Positions 28,201-34,643 of a stretch of 64,000 nucleotides of DNA are shown here, piece by piece (the first letter of the stretch is position 1; each line of letters opens with the position of its first letter). Below the pieces are notes generated by a model. That model worked only from the letters and a program-made list of their open reading frames with translations. It did not search any database and was not told the origin of the DNA. This DNA is from Phycisphaerae bacterium. Lineage in GTDB: Bacteria > Planctomycetota > Phycisphaerae > Sedimentisphaerales > UBA12454. Location of the stretch: assembly GCA_041652575.1 (NCBI GenBank), contig JBAZHC010000005.1:124001-188000 (forward strand), written 5' to 3'. The position numbers and the translations under genes are program-made.

Positions 28201-28764
28201 AAGGAAGAACCTTTTATCGCCGAATATCTTCAGGTAATCTTCGACCGCTTTTTTTGCCGCTTCCATATCCTGCCTGGCGAGCATTACATTGACTTCGCCT
28301 TTAAGACAGGCCGTCGCGCAGATAAGACCTTCGTTCAGCTCGGCCAGAATTTCCTTATCGATTCGGGGCCGGTAATAAAAACCTTCCGTGTATCCGATAC
28401 TCGCAAGTTTGAGCAGATTGTGATAGCCGGTATTGTTCTCCGCAAGCAGAATAAGATGATATGCCGCGTCTGAGATTGAGGCTTTCTGCTTATTAAATCG
28501 GCTGTCAGGCGCGATATACGCCTCGATTCCGATGATTGGTTTGATATTGGCGGCCTTTGCCGCAAGGTAGAAATCGACCGCCCCGAACATATTGCCGTGG
28601 TCGGTAATGGCGACAGAATTCATCCCGTCTGCGGCGCAGCGTGCGAAAAGTTTTTCAGGCGCTATCGCTCCGTCCAGCAGTGAATACTGCGTATGCAAAT
28701 GAAGATGAGCGAAGCCCCGCCCCTTTGCCGATGTTGTATTATTTATTTCTTCTTGCTCTGCCAT
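25258..28764 (-). CDS. dnaE: DNA polymerase III alpha subunit
   Basis: The 1168-residue replicative polymerase begins with a PHP domain (FAHLHLHTQYSLLDG, about 19-33, then ITDHGNMFG). The C-family palm has GARGSGVGTVVGYCLGL (about 366-382) and the catalytic acidic motif MPDIDIDICQDGR (about 405-417). Fingers and tandem helix-hairpin-helix segments (about 820-880) and an OB-fold (VIIGGMVQKVRSIVTRNGR, about 985-1003) follow. Length matches DnaE1 (about 1160). The usual F in DIDIDF is replaced by I. It is transcribed alone, with about 175 nt upstream before ridA. Confidence 0.97.
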   Translation of the reverse strand: MAEQEEINNTTSAKGRGFAHLHLHTQYSLLDGAIAPEKLFARCAADGMNSVAITDHGNMFGAVDFYLAAKAANIKPIIGIEAYIAPDSRFNKQKASISDAAYHLILLAENNTGYHNLLKLASIGYTEGFYYRPRIDKEILAELNEGLICATACLKGEVNVMLARQDMEAAKKAVEDYLKIFGDKRFFLEVQQHEPTDVPHVRGAIIDLARKMSLPLLATNDCHFLDADDYEAHDALTCISTGKKVTDTDRMKYPADVYVKTPAEMRQLFADVPDACDNTLLVAERCNVEIDTKHRHAPSFKPADGSTPDKFLTKLCYEGAEKRYGKITDEIKQRIDHELTVIESKGFSSYFLIVWDFCRYATENNIPTGARGSGVGTVVGYCLGLCNVDPIKYDLLFERFMDPERNEMPDIDIDICQDGRAKLLDYVRNKYGHIAQIITFGTMKARAVIRDVCRVLDVPLAEADKLAKLVPASLGITLEDALKQEPDLKSAYENNPTTRKVIDIGKRLEGLARHASVHACGVVIADEPLTNFVPLYRDSKSEDVVTQYEGPLIDKIGLLKMDFLGLRTLSVIQQTINLVEATHGVKIDIEKIDIADAKVFEIFASGKTKGIFQFESGGMQDLLMRLKPDRIEDLIAANALYRPGPMALIGDFIDRKHGAKWDVPHQIMKEVLEETFGIMVYQEQVMRICNRLGDIPLRQAYTLIKAISKKQASVISKQRHKFIEGCAEKGLNQHKADEIFELIERFAGYGFNKSHATRYSFIAFQTAYLKAYWPVEFMASLLTYEKGDADKVADYIGECRQMGIEVAPPDINESSNDFTVIYEEESHRKAGKGLIRFGLAAVKGVGEKAVEQIIAARERVGQFHSLFHFCENVDLRLVNKQVMESLIKAGAFDNLGGSRSQMMAGLEIMMKAGANMQTDRASGQMGLFESDEVKQDYETDHLKLPDVPAWPETQMLAYEKEVLGLYVTKNPLSEHADTISVYSTLNTSQLKDETSGRPVIIGGMVQKVRSIVTRNGRNAGAKMAVFTLQDLQGNCEVVMWSDCFAVFGQMLAVDKILFVRGKVDLTRETPQIICEELIDIEHAATKITANRSVNILLDEAQATKEKIARLKSICSAHRGKSPVYITVKTNTGFKVKTMAGRNLNVNPSTDFCRQMEQLLGANNFQLSR

Positions 28765-28939
28765 AATATTTGTTCATTCCCTGCAAACCTGCCATTTTTT
28801 AGCAAAGGTGCGGGGTAAATCCCTTCTCCGCCATTACTTAAGTCCATTCAACAAATAAGTCTATACGTTTAAAGTAAATTTTTAATCCGAATAAGTCAAG
28901 CCGCAAAAAAGTTATTATCACAGATGATTCAGAACTGTA

Positions 28940-29323
28940 TTATTTTACAGCAATTACAGATATCTCAACACGTCCATCTTTCGGCAAAGATTTCACCGCC
29001 ACCGTCCCACGAGCCGGATACGGCTCGGTAAAATAAGTCGCGTAAAGTTCATTCATTTTTGAAAACTCGCCCATATCCGCAAGATAAACGTTCACCATCA
29101 CAACACTTGCAAGGTCGCTTCCTGCCGCAAGCAAAACAGCTTTAATGTTCTCAAGTGCCTGTTTTGTTTCAGCGGCGATTCCACCATCGGCGAGTTTGCC
29201 CGTCTTCGGGTCAAGTCCTAACTGGCCCGAGAGATATATTGTGTTCCCTGAAGTTATACCCTGTGAATAAGGCCCAATCGCCGCCGGTGCATTTACCGTA
29301 CTTATTTTTTTAATCGTATTCAT
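28940..29323 (-). CDS. ridA: RidA family reactive intermediate deaminase
   Basis: The 127-residue protein hydrolyses reactive enamine/imine intermediates released by PLP enzymes. It shows the family core INAPAAIGPYSQG near the start (as VNAPAAIGPYSQG), LGLDPKTGKL, ALENIKAVLLAAGSDL and the signature RGTVAVKSLPKDGRVEISV. The arginine in YPARG corresponds to the carboxylate-binding residue of RidA. It is followed by dnaE after 175 nt and preceded by the repeat element at 29347-29421. Confidence 0.95.
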   Translation of the reverse strand: MNTIKKISTVNAPAAIGPYSQGITSGNTIYLSGQLGLDPKTGKLADGGIAAETKQALENIKAVLLAAGSDLASVVMVNVYLADMGEFSKMNELYATYFTEPYPARGTVAVKSLPKDGRVEISVIAVK

Positions 29324-29346
29324 TTCTTAATTCCTTACTTTCAACT

Positions 29347-29421
29347 TAGCCACTAAGGCACAAAGACACAAAAAAATTATATAAATTAAAATTGCTTAGT
29401 GCCCTGGTGTCTTCGCGGCTA
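29347..29421. repeat. Inverted intergenic repeat element (CACTAAGG family), copy 2
   Basis: The left arm at 29347-29373 and right arm at 29395-29421 form an imperfect inverted repeat with the same word structure as copy 1 (TAGCCACTAAGGCAC; right arm reversed TAGCCGCGAAGACACC). The right arm overlaps the 3' end of ogt: it encodes the last seven residues (AAKTPGH) and the stop codon. The left arm lies 24 nt ahead of the ridA ATG. Confidence 0.72.
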
Positions 29422-29941
29422 TTATTTTTTCATGTTCGAGCATTTTCTTTTTTGTTTTGCTTCCGCCCGCTGCGCTGAAATTTCCGATTTTGCCGTCAGA
29501 GCGGATAACCCTGTGGCAGGGAATAATTAAGGGCAGCGGATTTTTCGCGAGAACACTACCTACGGCCCTTGCCGCTTTGGGAAAGCCCGCACGTTTGGCA
29601 AGCTCGGAATATGTGATTGTTTGACCGAGTGGAATCTTAATGCAGACATTAAGAACCTTTTTATAAAAATCTGTGAGATTTTCCCAGTTTAACGCCAATT
29701 TTAACTTATAAAAATTTACGTAACTGTCTTTATAATAAGCCGTTACGCTTTTTTGCAGTGCCGGACACAAATTCAGGTCTTGTTTCGTCTTTGAAAACGT
29801 ACCGACCAGTAGGTATCTTTTGGCGGTCTTGAAATCGCTCATTGGTAGAGTTACTCGCAAAAGTCCTTTGCCATCGGCCAATAGTCCGAAAAAACCCCAG
29901 GCAGTTTGAAAAATAACGTATTTTAGCTCGGTTTTGCTCAT
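29396..29941 (-). CDS. ogt: Methylated-DNA--protein-cysteine methyltransferase
   Basis: The 181-residue suicide repair protein takes O6-alkyl groups from guanine onto its cysteine. The active site LIIPCHRVIRSDGKIGNF has C142, preceded by the recognition helix region TYSELAKRAGFPKAARAVG (about 110-128). The N-terminal half is only weakly like the usual ribonuclease-like domain. The last seven residues are encoded by a repeat arm (see 29347-29421) and are therefore unlikely to be functional. ATG at 29941 is the only sensible start. Confidence 0.95.
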   Translation of the reverse strand: MSKTELKYVIFQTAWGFFGLLADGKGLLRVTLPMSDFKTAKRYLLVGTFSKTKQDLNLCPALQKSVTAYYKDSYVNFYKLKLALNWENLTDFYKKVLNVCIKIPLGQTITYSELAKRAGFPKAARAVGSVLAKNPLPLIIPCHRVIRSDGKIGNFSAAGGSKTKKKMLEHEKIIAAKTPGH

Positions 29942-30036
29942 CCCTGCAATTTGCCATAATTCCTGTAAATCTTCAAAGAAAAAACAAATTTGGTTGCCGA
30001 TAGTCAGGAATTATTCGTAAAATACGCCAAAATGCT

Positions 30037-30426
30037 ATGAAAGGGTTAATGGCAATGACACAGCAGGAGCAGATACAATATTTAGCCAATATTTATTATT
30101 TGGCCTGTGGGGATGGATGTTTTGAAGTGGAAGAAGATTATCTTCTGCAGGATATCGCCAAGGGAATCGGGGCAGGATATTTGGAGACAAGAAAAGCGCT
30201 GGACTCGGCGCAGCAGAAAGATTTTGAAATAAAACTGCCGCTGCGCTTCTCTGAAAAAATACGAAACCTTGAAGATATGATGTTTGTTGCGATGAGCGAT
30301 AAAAAACTGCATCAGATGGAAAAGAAAATTATTGTAACCTTTGCGAAACAAATTGGCATAAGTCAGCAGGATTTGGACCTTATACGCGAGGAAGCAAAGG
30401 GAAGACTTAAGGCGATGGGAAAATAA
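30037..30426 (+). CDS. TerB-like (tellurite resistance/DjlA-type) small protein
   Basis: The 129-residue all-helical protein has the TerB pattern: a first helix with YLACGDGCFEVEEDYLLQDIA and a second repeat with MFVAMSDKKLHQMEKKIIVT. Each is an A(x)D(x)xxxxxE metal-binding-like loop followed by a helix. Three in-frame Met codons (30037, 30049, 30055) precede it. AAAGGG lies just before 30049, so the true start may be four or six codons later. By family TerB is a probable metal-binding adaptor in stress responses. It converges on the PP2C phosphatase gene with a 9-nt gap. Confidence 0.75.
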   Translation: MKGLMAMTQQEQIQYLANIYYLACGDGCFEVEEDYLLQDIAKGIGAGYLETRKALDSAQQKDFEIKLPLRFSEKIRNLEDMMFVAMSDKKLHQMEKKIIVTFAKQIGISQQDLDLIREEAKGRLKAMGK

Positions 30427-30435
30427 AAAAACTCA

Positions 30436-31629
30436 TCACTGGATTTCGAGCACAATCAGCGAAATGTCGTCAAGCTCGGCGAAAGTTTTGTGCTGCCGGG
30501 TAATCGATTCAAATTCCGATGTTATTGCCTGGGCCGGAAGTTTTACAACCTCAAGAAACCATTTGCTGAATTCGAGCGACACGTTATTTTCGGCTGAGCC
30601 GATAAACGGTTCTGCGCCATCGGAATATAAAAGCAATTTATCGCCGGGGACGAGCTGTATTGAATTTTGTTCAAAATTAGCGTTATCAAAGATACCAAGC
30701 AGCGAACCTCTCGTTTGAAGCTGCTGCGGCGGATTATTTCCCCTTATCAAAATCGGATACGGATGGCCTGCTCTGCAATAAGACAAGTTCATCGTTTGTG
30801 TGTTCAACAGGCAATAACAGCAGGTCGCAAACTGGCAGCCGCTTAAATGCTGAGCAAACATTTTCTCGTTGAGATTATCCACAACCTCGAGCGGCGAAAA
30901 GATTTTATATTTATTGCCGATAGTTTGCCGCATTTGAACCGCCTGTTTGAGAAACATAGTCAGCAGGGCGGCGGGCATTGAGTGCCCCACCGCGTCGGCA
31001 AGATAGAAACCTATATGCTTTTCATCGAGTCTTGTTATATCGTAAATATCGCCTGATACCCAGTCCGCAGGCATAAAAGCGACAGACCATTTGAATTTTT
31101 CGCTGTCTGGCAGGGTTTGCGGCAGAAAATCACGCTGAACGGCACCGGCCATTTTCAGCTGAGTCTCGAGCTGTTGTGCATGATGGTCTTTAGCTGAAAT
31201 ATCTGAGCTGTAATTTTTAGTTTCAATGGCACTTTTTCGATAAACATTACTTATTTTTATTACGGGGATAATCTGCCGGGCGGATTTTTTCTCGATTACA
31301 TTGAGCATTTTGAATTTTTTTATGTTGATGTTGTCTGTATTTCCATAGAGCACTGTAGGGATATTCGCCCTGTCCAGCAGCGAAATAATTTCAAGCCATT
31401 TTTTCAAATTACGGCCTGTTACCGATTCGGCATCGATTATGGCAGTTCCTATATTTTCAAGGCTTAGTCTCATTTCAGGAAATTTGTCTAAATCCACGAT
31501 TTGCCAGCAGAAGTTTTCGTAGTCAATGATTTTGCGGATTTCCGGGCAAATAATATCGCCGGCGAAAATAAACAGGGCATCGATAAAGCCTGTCGTGTTT
31601 TTGTTCGGTTTTATAAGGGTTTCGAGCAT
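30436..31629 (-). CDS. SpoIIE/RsbU-type PP2C phosphatase with an N-terminal receiver-like domain
   Basis: The 397-residue protein has an N-terminal alpha/beta region (about 1-130: ALFIFAGDIICPEIRKIID, IPTVLYGNTDNI) that looks like a degenerate response-regulator receiver, then a short coiled coil (about 145-165). The SpoIIE-type phosphatase follows, with metal motifs VSGDIYDI (about 213-220), LADAVGHSMPAALL (about 231-244) and LLYSDGAEPF (about 350). Such enzymes dephosphorylate anti-sigma-factor antagonists. No partner anti-sigma or STAS gene lies nearby. It is apparently monocistronic. Confidence 0.88.
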   Translation of the reverse strand: MLETLIKPNKNTTGFIDALFIFAGDIICPEIRKIIDYENFCWQIVDLDKFPEMRLSLENIGTAIIDAESVTGRNLKKWLEIISLLDRANIPTVLYGNTDNINIKKFKMLNVIEKKSARQIIPVIKISNVYRKSAIETKNYSSDISAKDHHAQQLETQLKMAGAVQRDFLPQTLPDSEKFKWSVAFMPADWVSGDIYDITRLDEKHIGFYLADAVGHSMPAALLTMFLKQAVQMRQTIGNKYKIFSPLEVVDNLNEKMFAQHLSGCQFATCCYCLLNTQTMNLSYCRAGHPYPILIRGNNPPQQLQTRGSLLGIFDNANFEQNSIQLVPGDKLLLYSDGAEPFIGSAENNVSLEFSKWFLEVVKLPAQAITSEFESITRQHKTFAELDDISLIVLEIQ

Positions 31630-31706
31630 TTTTTAGACCATAGGCTATTAGTACAACCTTATTTCGGCTGTTTATATTCAGGACTTATGAAGGTTAGTTT
31701 TGATTG

Positions 31707-31777
31707 ACCCCGTTAGAGAACTTTCACTACGAAGTAACTAAAATCGGCGACTATTCCACAGCTTTCTCTAACGGGGT
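31707..31777. repeat. Palindromic element with perfect 14-nt arms
   Basis: ACCCCGTTAGAGAA at 31707-31720 is repeated as its exact reverse complement at 31764-31777, around a 43-nt interior. The element lies in the 270-nt gap between the phosphatase and yggS. The size (71 nt), long arms and intergenic location resemble REP/MITE-like palindromic elements. No open frame or transposase accompanies it. It may also fold as a stem-loop in either transcript. Confidence 0.7.
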
Positions 31778-31899
31778 TGATAATTTAAGAGTGATATTTT
31801 GGAATTTTATCGGTCTTTGACTGAAATTCCGCCTGAGTTTGCATTTTGGAATTCTCGAAATGGCCGGTGGTCAGAAAATCTGTGCAGGAAACATAAATA

Positions 31900-32622
31900 T
31901 TACCCGGCGAATATCGCTGAGCCGATTCGCAAAATCGTAGCACCGTATTCGATGGCGATTTCGTAGTCCTGACTCATCCCCATACTGAGATGTCTAAAAT
32001 CAGGCCCTGAGATTTTTTCTCCGCGGATTTCTTCGAACAGCTCCCGTGTGCGGGTAAAACTGGCTTTTACAAGGTCCTTGTTGAGTGTAAGAGGAGCCAT
32101 GGCCATAAGGCCGATGAGTTTAATATTCGGCATCGTACCAACCTGTTCGGCAAGATGAATGGCGGCGCCGACCGGAACGCCGTATTTCTGCGGTTCTTCC
32201 GAGCAGTTCACCTGCATCATAATTTTGGGGCAGATATTAAGTCTTTCAGCGCTTTTGCTTATTTCCTCGGCGAGCCGGAGCGTATCGACCGATTGGATTG
32301 TTTCGGAATTTCTCAAAAGCTGACGAACCTTGTTCCTTTGAAGATGGCCTATCATGTGCCAGTTGATTTTCTTCGGTAAAGTCGAATCGGCTTGATTCTC
32401 ACTCAGGAAAAGGTCAATGTCGTCGGCGGTAAGTTTTAAATGCTGCACTCTGTTTTCGCCGAGTTCGCTGCAGCCGAGGCGCACGACTTGTTTTATCATA
32501 TCGAGATTGGCCGATTTAGTCACGACAACGAGCGTCACCTCGGAACTGCTGCGCTTGCAGCGGGCGCAGGCAGATTCTATATTTTCACGAACCTTTTGCA
32601 GATTATCGGCTATTTTACTCAT
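31900..32622 (-). CDS. yggS: PLP homeostasis protein (YggS/PROSC family)
   Basis: The 240-residue single-domain PLP protein is of the alanine-racemase N-terminal fold, by family involved in vitamin B6 homeostasis. The PLP lysine is K36 in LVVVTKSANLDMI. Other conserved stretches are LGENRVQHL, WHMIGHLQRNKVRQLL, MQVNCSEEPQKYG and HLSMGMSQDYEIAIEYGAT. Only 13 nt separate it from the upstream topoisomerase VI A gene, so the two are likely cotranscribed. Confidence 0.96.
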   Translation of the reverse strand: MSKIADNLQKVRENIESACARCKRSSSEVTLVVVTKSANLDMIKQVVRLGCSELGENRVQHLKLTADDIDLFLSENQADSTLPKKINWHMIGHLQRNKVRQLLRNSETIQSVDTLRLAEEISKSAERLNICPKIMMQVNCSEEPQKYGVPVGAAIHLAEQVGTMPNIKLIGLMAMAPLTLNKDLVKASFTRTRELFEEIRGEKISGPDFRHLSMGMSQDYEIAIEYGATILRIGSAIFAG

Positions 32623-32635
32623 CTGGTATTTCTTA

Positions 32636-33730
32636 TCACGGCAGAAATTTTACCACATTTTTAAGTTTTCGCGGCAGATATTCGGCCACGACAAAATCCA
32701 GCCCGTGCTTTGCAAATGCCTGCTGCTCAACACGAACACCCATATTCAGCATTTGATTTATCGCAGCCTGCCAGGGTTTGTGGTGTTTTACGAACGGGTC
32801 GTTTTTCAGGGCGTCTTTTGCCCGTTTTATATCAACCTCCTTTAAAGGATGCGTAGGCAGCTTATAATCAACAATGTCCTGCGGAGTTACGCCGAGAAAC
32901 TTTGCCTTTGGAACACAAAAGAACTGATTCAGATGGGCCGAATTGCCCGAGCCGACTTTTAGTGTTCTGTAAATATTGAAATAACCGTAAGGGTCGCCAT
33001 CGACAAAAGCGTAAACAGGTATTTTCAGCTTGTCGGAAAGTCTGCGGATAAATCTTCTGCACGCACGTGTAGGAACGCCGCCCATACTGATAAGGATGCA
33101 GTTGTTTTTGTCCCAGTAGTCGTACTTGACAAGTCTCTGGAACGCACCGGCGGTTTCAATGGCGAGAATAAATTTCGCGTCGCTAGAAAACTCAAGCTCT
33201 TCGACATCAATCGGAATAGAATACGCACCGGAGCCGAAACGTGTGCAGTCTATTTTCAATCTGTTTCCCTTCGAGTCTTTGTCGATAACAACGAGTCTGC
33301 CTGCGACTTCGCCGCCTTTCTCTTCGGGAATGAATTTGAGCTGTTCGCGGTTGACGCCGAACATCGCTTCGATATCGTCCATTATTGTGTCCGATTCGGG
33401 CTGTTCGGTAAAGCCCGCCTTGCCCCAGTTCTTCGAGATGTAATAGGCCTCCCTCTTTGTTGCCATGTTGCTGGCCTCGATTAGCTCTTTTGAAAGCGAC
33501 ATCATCTTGAGAGTCTGGGCAAAGGTTTTTACGGTGCTTACCGTCAGAGTTCTTATCTTGTTTTTGCCGAGGATTTCAAAATGTCCCTCGTCGGAATGGT
33601 ATTTAACATTGCCCAGCGAACGAACAGGAGTGGACATAGTCGGTTTTTGTCTCTTTAAAATCTTGTCCTGAATAGACTTGGCGGCATTTTTTATCTTTTC
33701 GGCAACGGCCGAATCGGTCTTCTTTGTCAT
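32636..33730 (-). CDS. top6A: DNA topoisomerase VI subunit A (Spo11-like)
   Basis: The product has 364 residues when started at the ATG at 33730, which has AGGGAG ten bases ahead. A frame from 33775 would add 15 residues but has no ribosome site. The winged-helix 5Y-CAP domain carries MATKREAYYIS, with the tandem Tyr (Y96/Y97) that should form the covalent 5'-phosphotyrosyl link. The Toprim domain shows its glutamate in LAIETAGAFQRL (E192) and the acidic DxD in FVDGDPYGYFNIYR (about 243-256). Type IIB enzymes need an ATP-binding B subunit, which usually neighbours A in archaea; none is present here. Bacterial topoisomerase VI is rare. yggS follows after 13 nt. Confidence 0.9.
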   Translation of the reverse strand: MTKKTDSAVAEKIKNAAKSIQDKILKRQKPTMSTPVRSLGNVKYHSDEGHFEILGKNKIRTLTVSTVKTFAQTLKMMSLSKELIEASNMATKREAYYISKNWGKAGFTEQPESDTIMDDIEAMFGVNREQLKFIPEEKGGEVAGRLVVIDKDSKGNRLKIDCTRFGSGAYSIPIDVEELEFSSDAKFILAIETAGAFQRLVKYDYWDKNNCILISMGGVPTRACRRFIRRLSDKLKIPVYAFVDGDPYGYFNIYRTLKVGSGNSAHLNQFFCVPKAKFLGVTPQDIVDYKLPTHPLKEVDIKRAKDALKNDPFVKHHKPWQAAINQMLNMGVRVEQQAFAKHGLDFVVAEYLPRKLKNVVKFLP

Positions 33731-33760
33731 GTGCTGTAACTCCCTGCCTAAAATATATAA

Positions 33761-33773
33761 GGGGAAATTCCCC
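33761..33773. promoter_or_regulatory. Short perfect palindrome just upstream of top6A
   Basis: GGGGAAATTCCCC is a 6+1+6 palindrome lying 31 nt ahead of the preferred top6A start. It could be a repressor site or a leader hairpin. The evidence is only its symmetry and position. Confidence 0.3.
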
Positions 33774-33979
33774 ATAAATTAACATGTATAATCTAAGGCC
33801 CAAAATTGCGTAATTCAAGTCTAAAGTTTTTGTATTTTTGCCCAAAAATGCCTTGACAGGCATTGTGGATTCTGATTTTATGGGATGTATGGGTACCGGG
33901 AATTCAATTGACTTTGCTCTTTAAAATTGCTATAATATCTTTGTTGTAAATAAGCTGCGTCAAGCAGTTTAAGAACCTC

Positions 33980-34163
33980 GGCGAGGCAGTGTCAAAACAG
34001 TGGTTTCCCCCCAGCCACTTTGGCCGTCTCGCCATTTTTGAGGCGGCGAGAATTTCCCCCAATGACGTAGCCGCCCCCCAGCTGCGTCACTATCTCGCTG
34101 AAAAATCCTCGGCGAGGCAGGTACAACATTGGTTTCCCCCCAAGCCACGTTGTCCTGCTCGCC
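33980..34163. repeat. Three tandem hairpins with a shared clamp and C6A loops
   Basis: Three units begin with GGCGAG at 33980, 34045 and 34111 (period 65-66 nt) and end with CTCGCC/CTCGC at 34028, 34094 and 34158, which can pair as an outer clamp. Each has its own inner stem: AGTGG/CCACT in unit 1; TGACGTAGC/GCTGCGTCA in unit 2, nine pairs with one G-U; CAGG-ACAAC/GTTGT-CCTG in unit 3. Each stem closes a loop containing CCCCCCA. Linkers contain ATTTTT or AAAAAT. The inner stems differ in sequence yet stay paired, which points to selection for structure. Open frames crossing it on both strands look incidental. Confidence 0.7.
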
Positions 34164-34221
34164 ATTTTTTATGCGCAGATTTTCCCCGGCGATATAATAT
34201 GGGACTGTTTTCACGAGGTGT

Positions 34222-34632
34222 TTATTGTCCGGTTATCCGGACGATGACAGTTCTTCTTCTGGGTCCGTCGAATTCACAAAAATAAATTCCCTGCCATGTG
34301 CCGAGCTGCATTTTTCCGCCGCTTATTATCACTGTTTCGCTGCATCCTACCAGCGAGCTTTTGACGTGAGAATCCGAATTGCCTTCGGAGTGTAAATAGC
34401 CGGCTCTGTCCTGCGGCAAGAGGGCCGAAAGCGTCAGCAGAATATCATGCACGACATCGGGGTCGGCGTTTTCATTTATGGTTATCGCCGCGGTTGTGTG
34501 CGGACAGTAAATTATGACTGACCCGTCGGATACGCCCGCATCGGCAACGGCTTTTTCAACTTTGCCTGTGATATCAACCATCTCGTTGCGTTTGCCTGTG
34601 CTGACAGTAAATGAACTGTTTGCAGTCTTCAT
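34222..34632 (-). CDS. YjbQ family protein (UPF0047)
   Basis: The 136-residue compact protein has the family signature YCPHTTAAITINENADPDVV (about 44-63), HSEGNSDSHVKSSLVG (about 83-98) and the C-terminal WQGIYFCEFDGPRRR. YjbQ proteins form trimers and have weak secondary thiamine-phosphate synthase activity in E. coli; their real role is unsettled. It follows argS after 11 nt on the same strand. The large hairpin region lies downstream of its stop. Confidence 0.95.
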   Translation of the reverse strand: MKTANSSFTVSTGKRNEMVDITGKVEKAVADAGVSDGSVIIYCPHTTAAITINENADPDVVHDILLTLSALLPQDRAGYLHSEGNSDSHVKSSLVGCSETVIISGGKMQLGTWQGIYFCEFDGPRRRTVIVRITGQ

Positions 34633-34643
34633 AATTTTTCCTC

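Noticed and set aside
26161..28473. Two long open frames (380 and 335 codons) on the plus strand inside dnaE
   Set aside because: They are antisense to a complete, well-conserved dnaE and have no recognisable motifs; composition of the dnaE third codon positions creates them.
33980..34163. CRISPR array
   Set aside because: Only three units, repeats are interrupted inverted structures rather than direct repeats of constant length, and no cas genes are present.
33980..34163. Integron attC sites
   Set aside because: No RYYYAAC/GTTRRRY core sites, no integrase and no gene cassettes between the hairpins.
33969..34285. Open frames on both strands through the hairpin array (81 and 98 codons), with WFPP- and WGET-like similarities between units
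   Set aside because: The similarity follows from the DNA repeat itself, neither frame has a ribosome site, and the two frames overlap. Structure explains the sequence better than coding.
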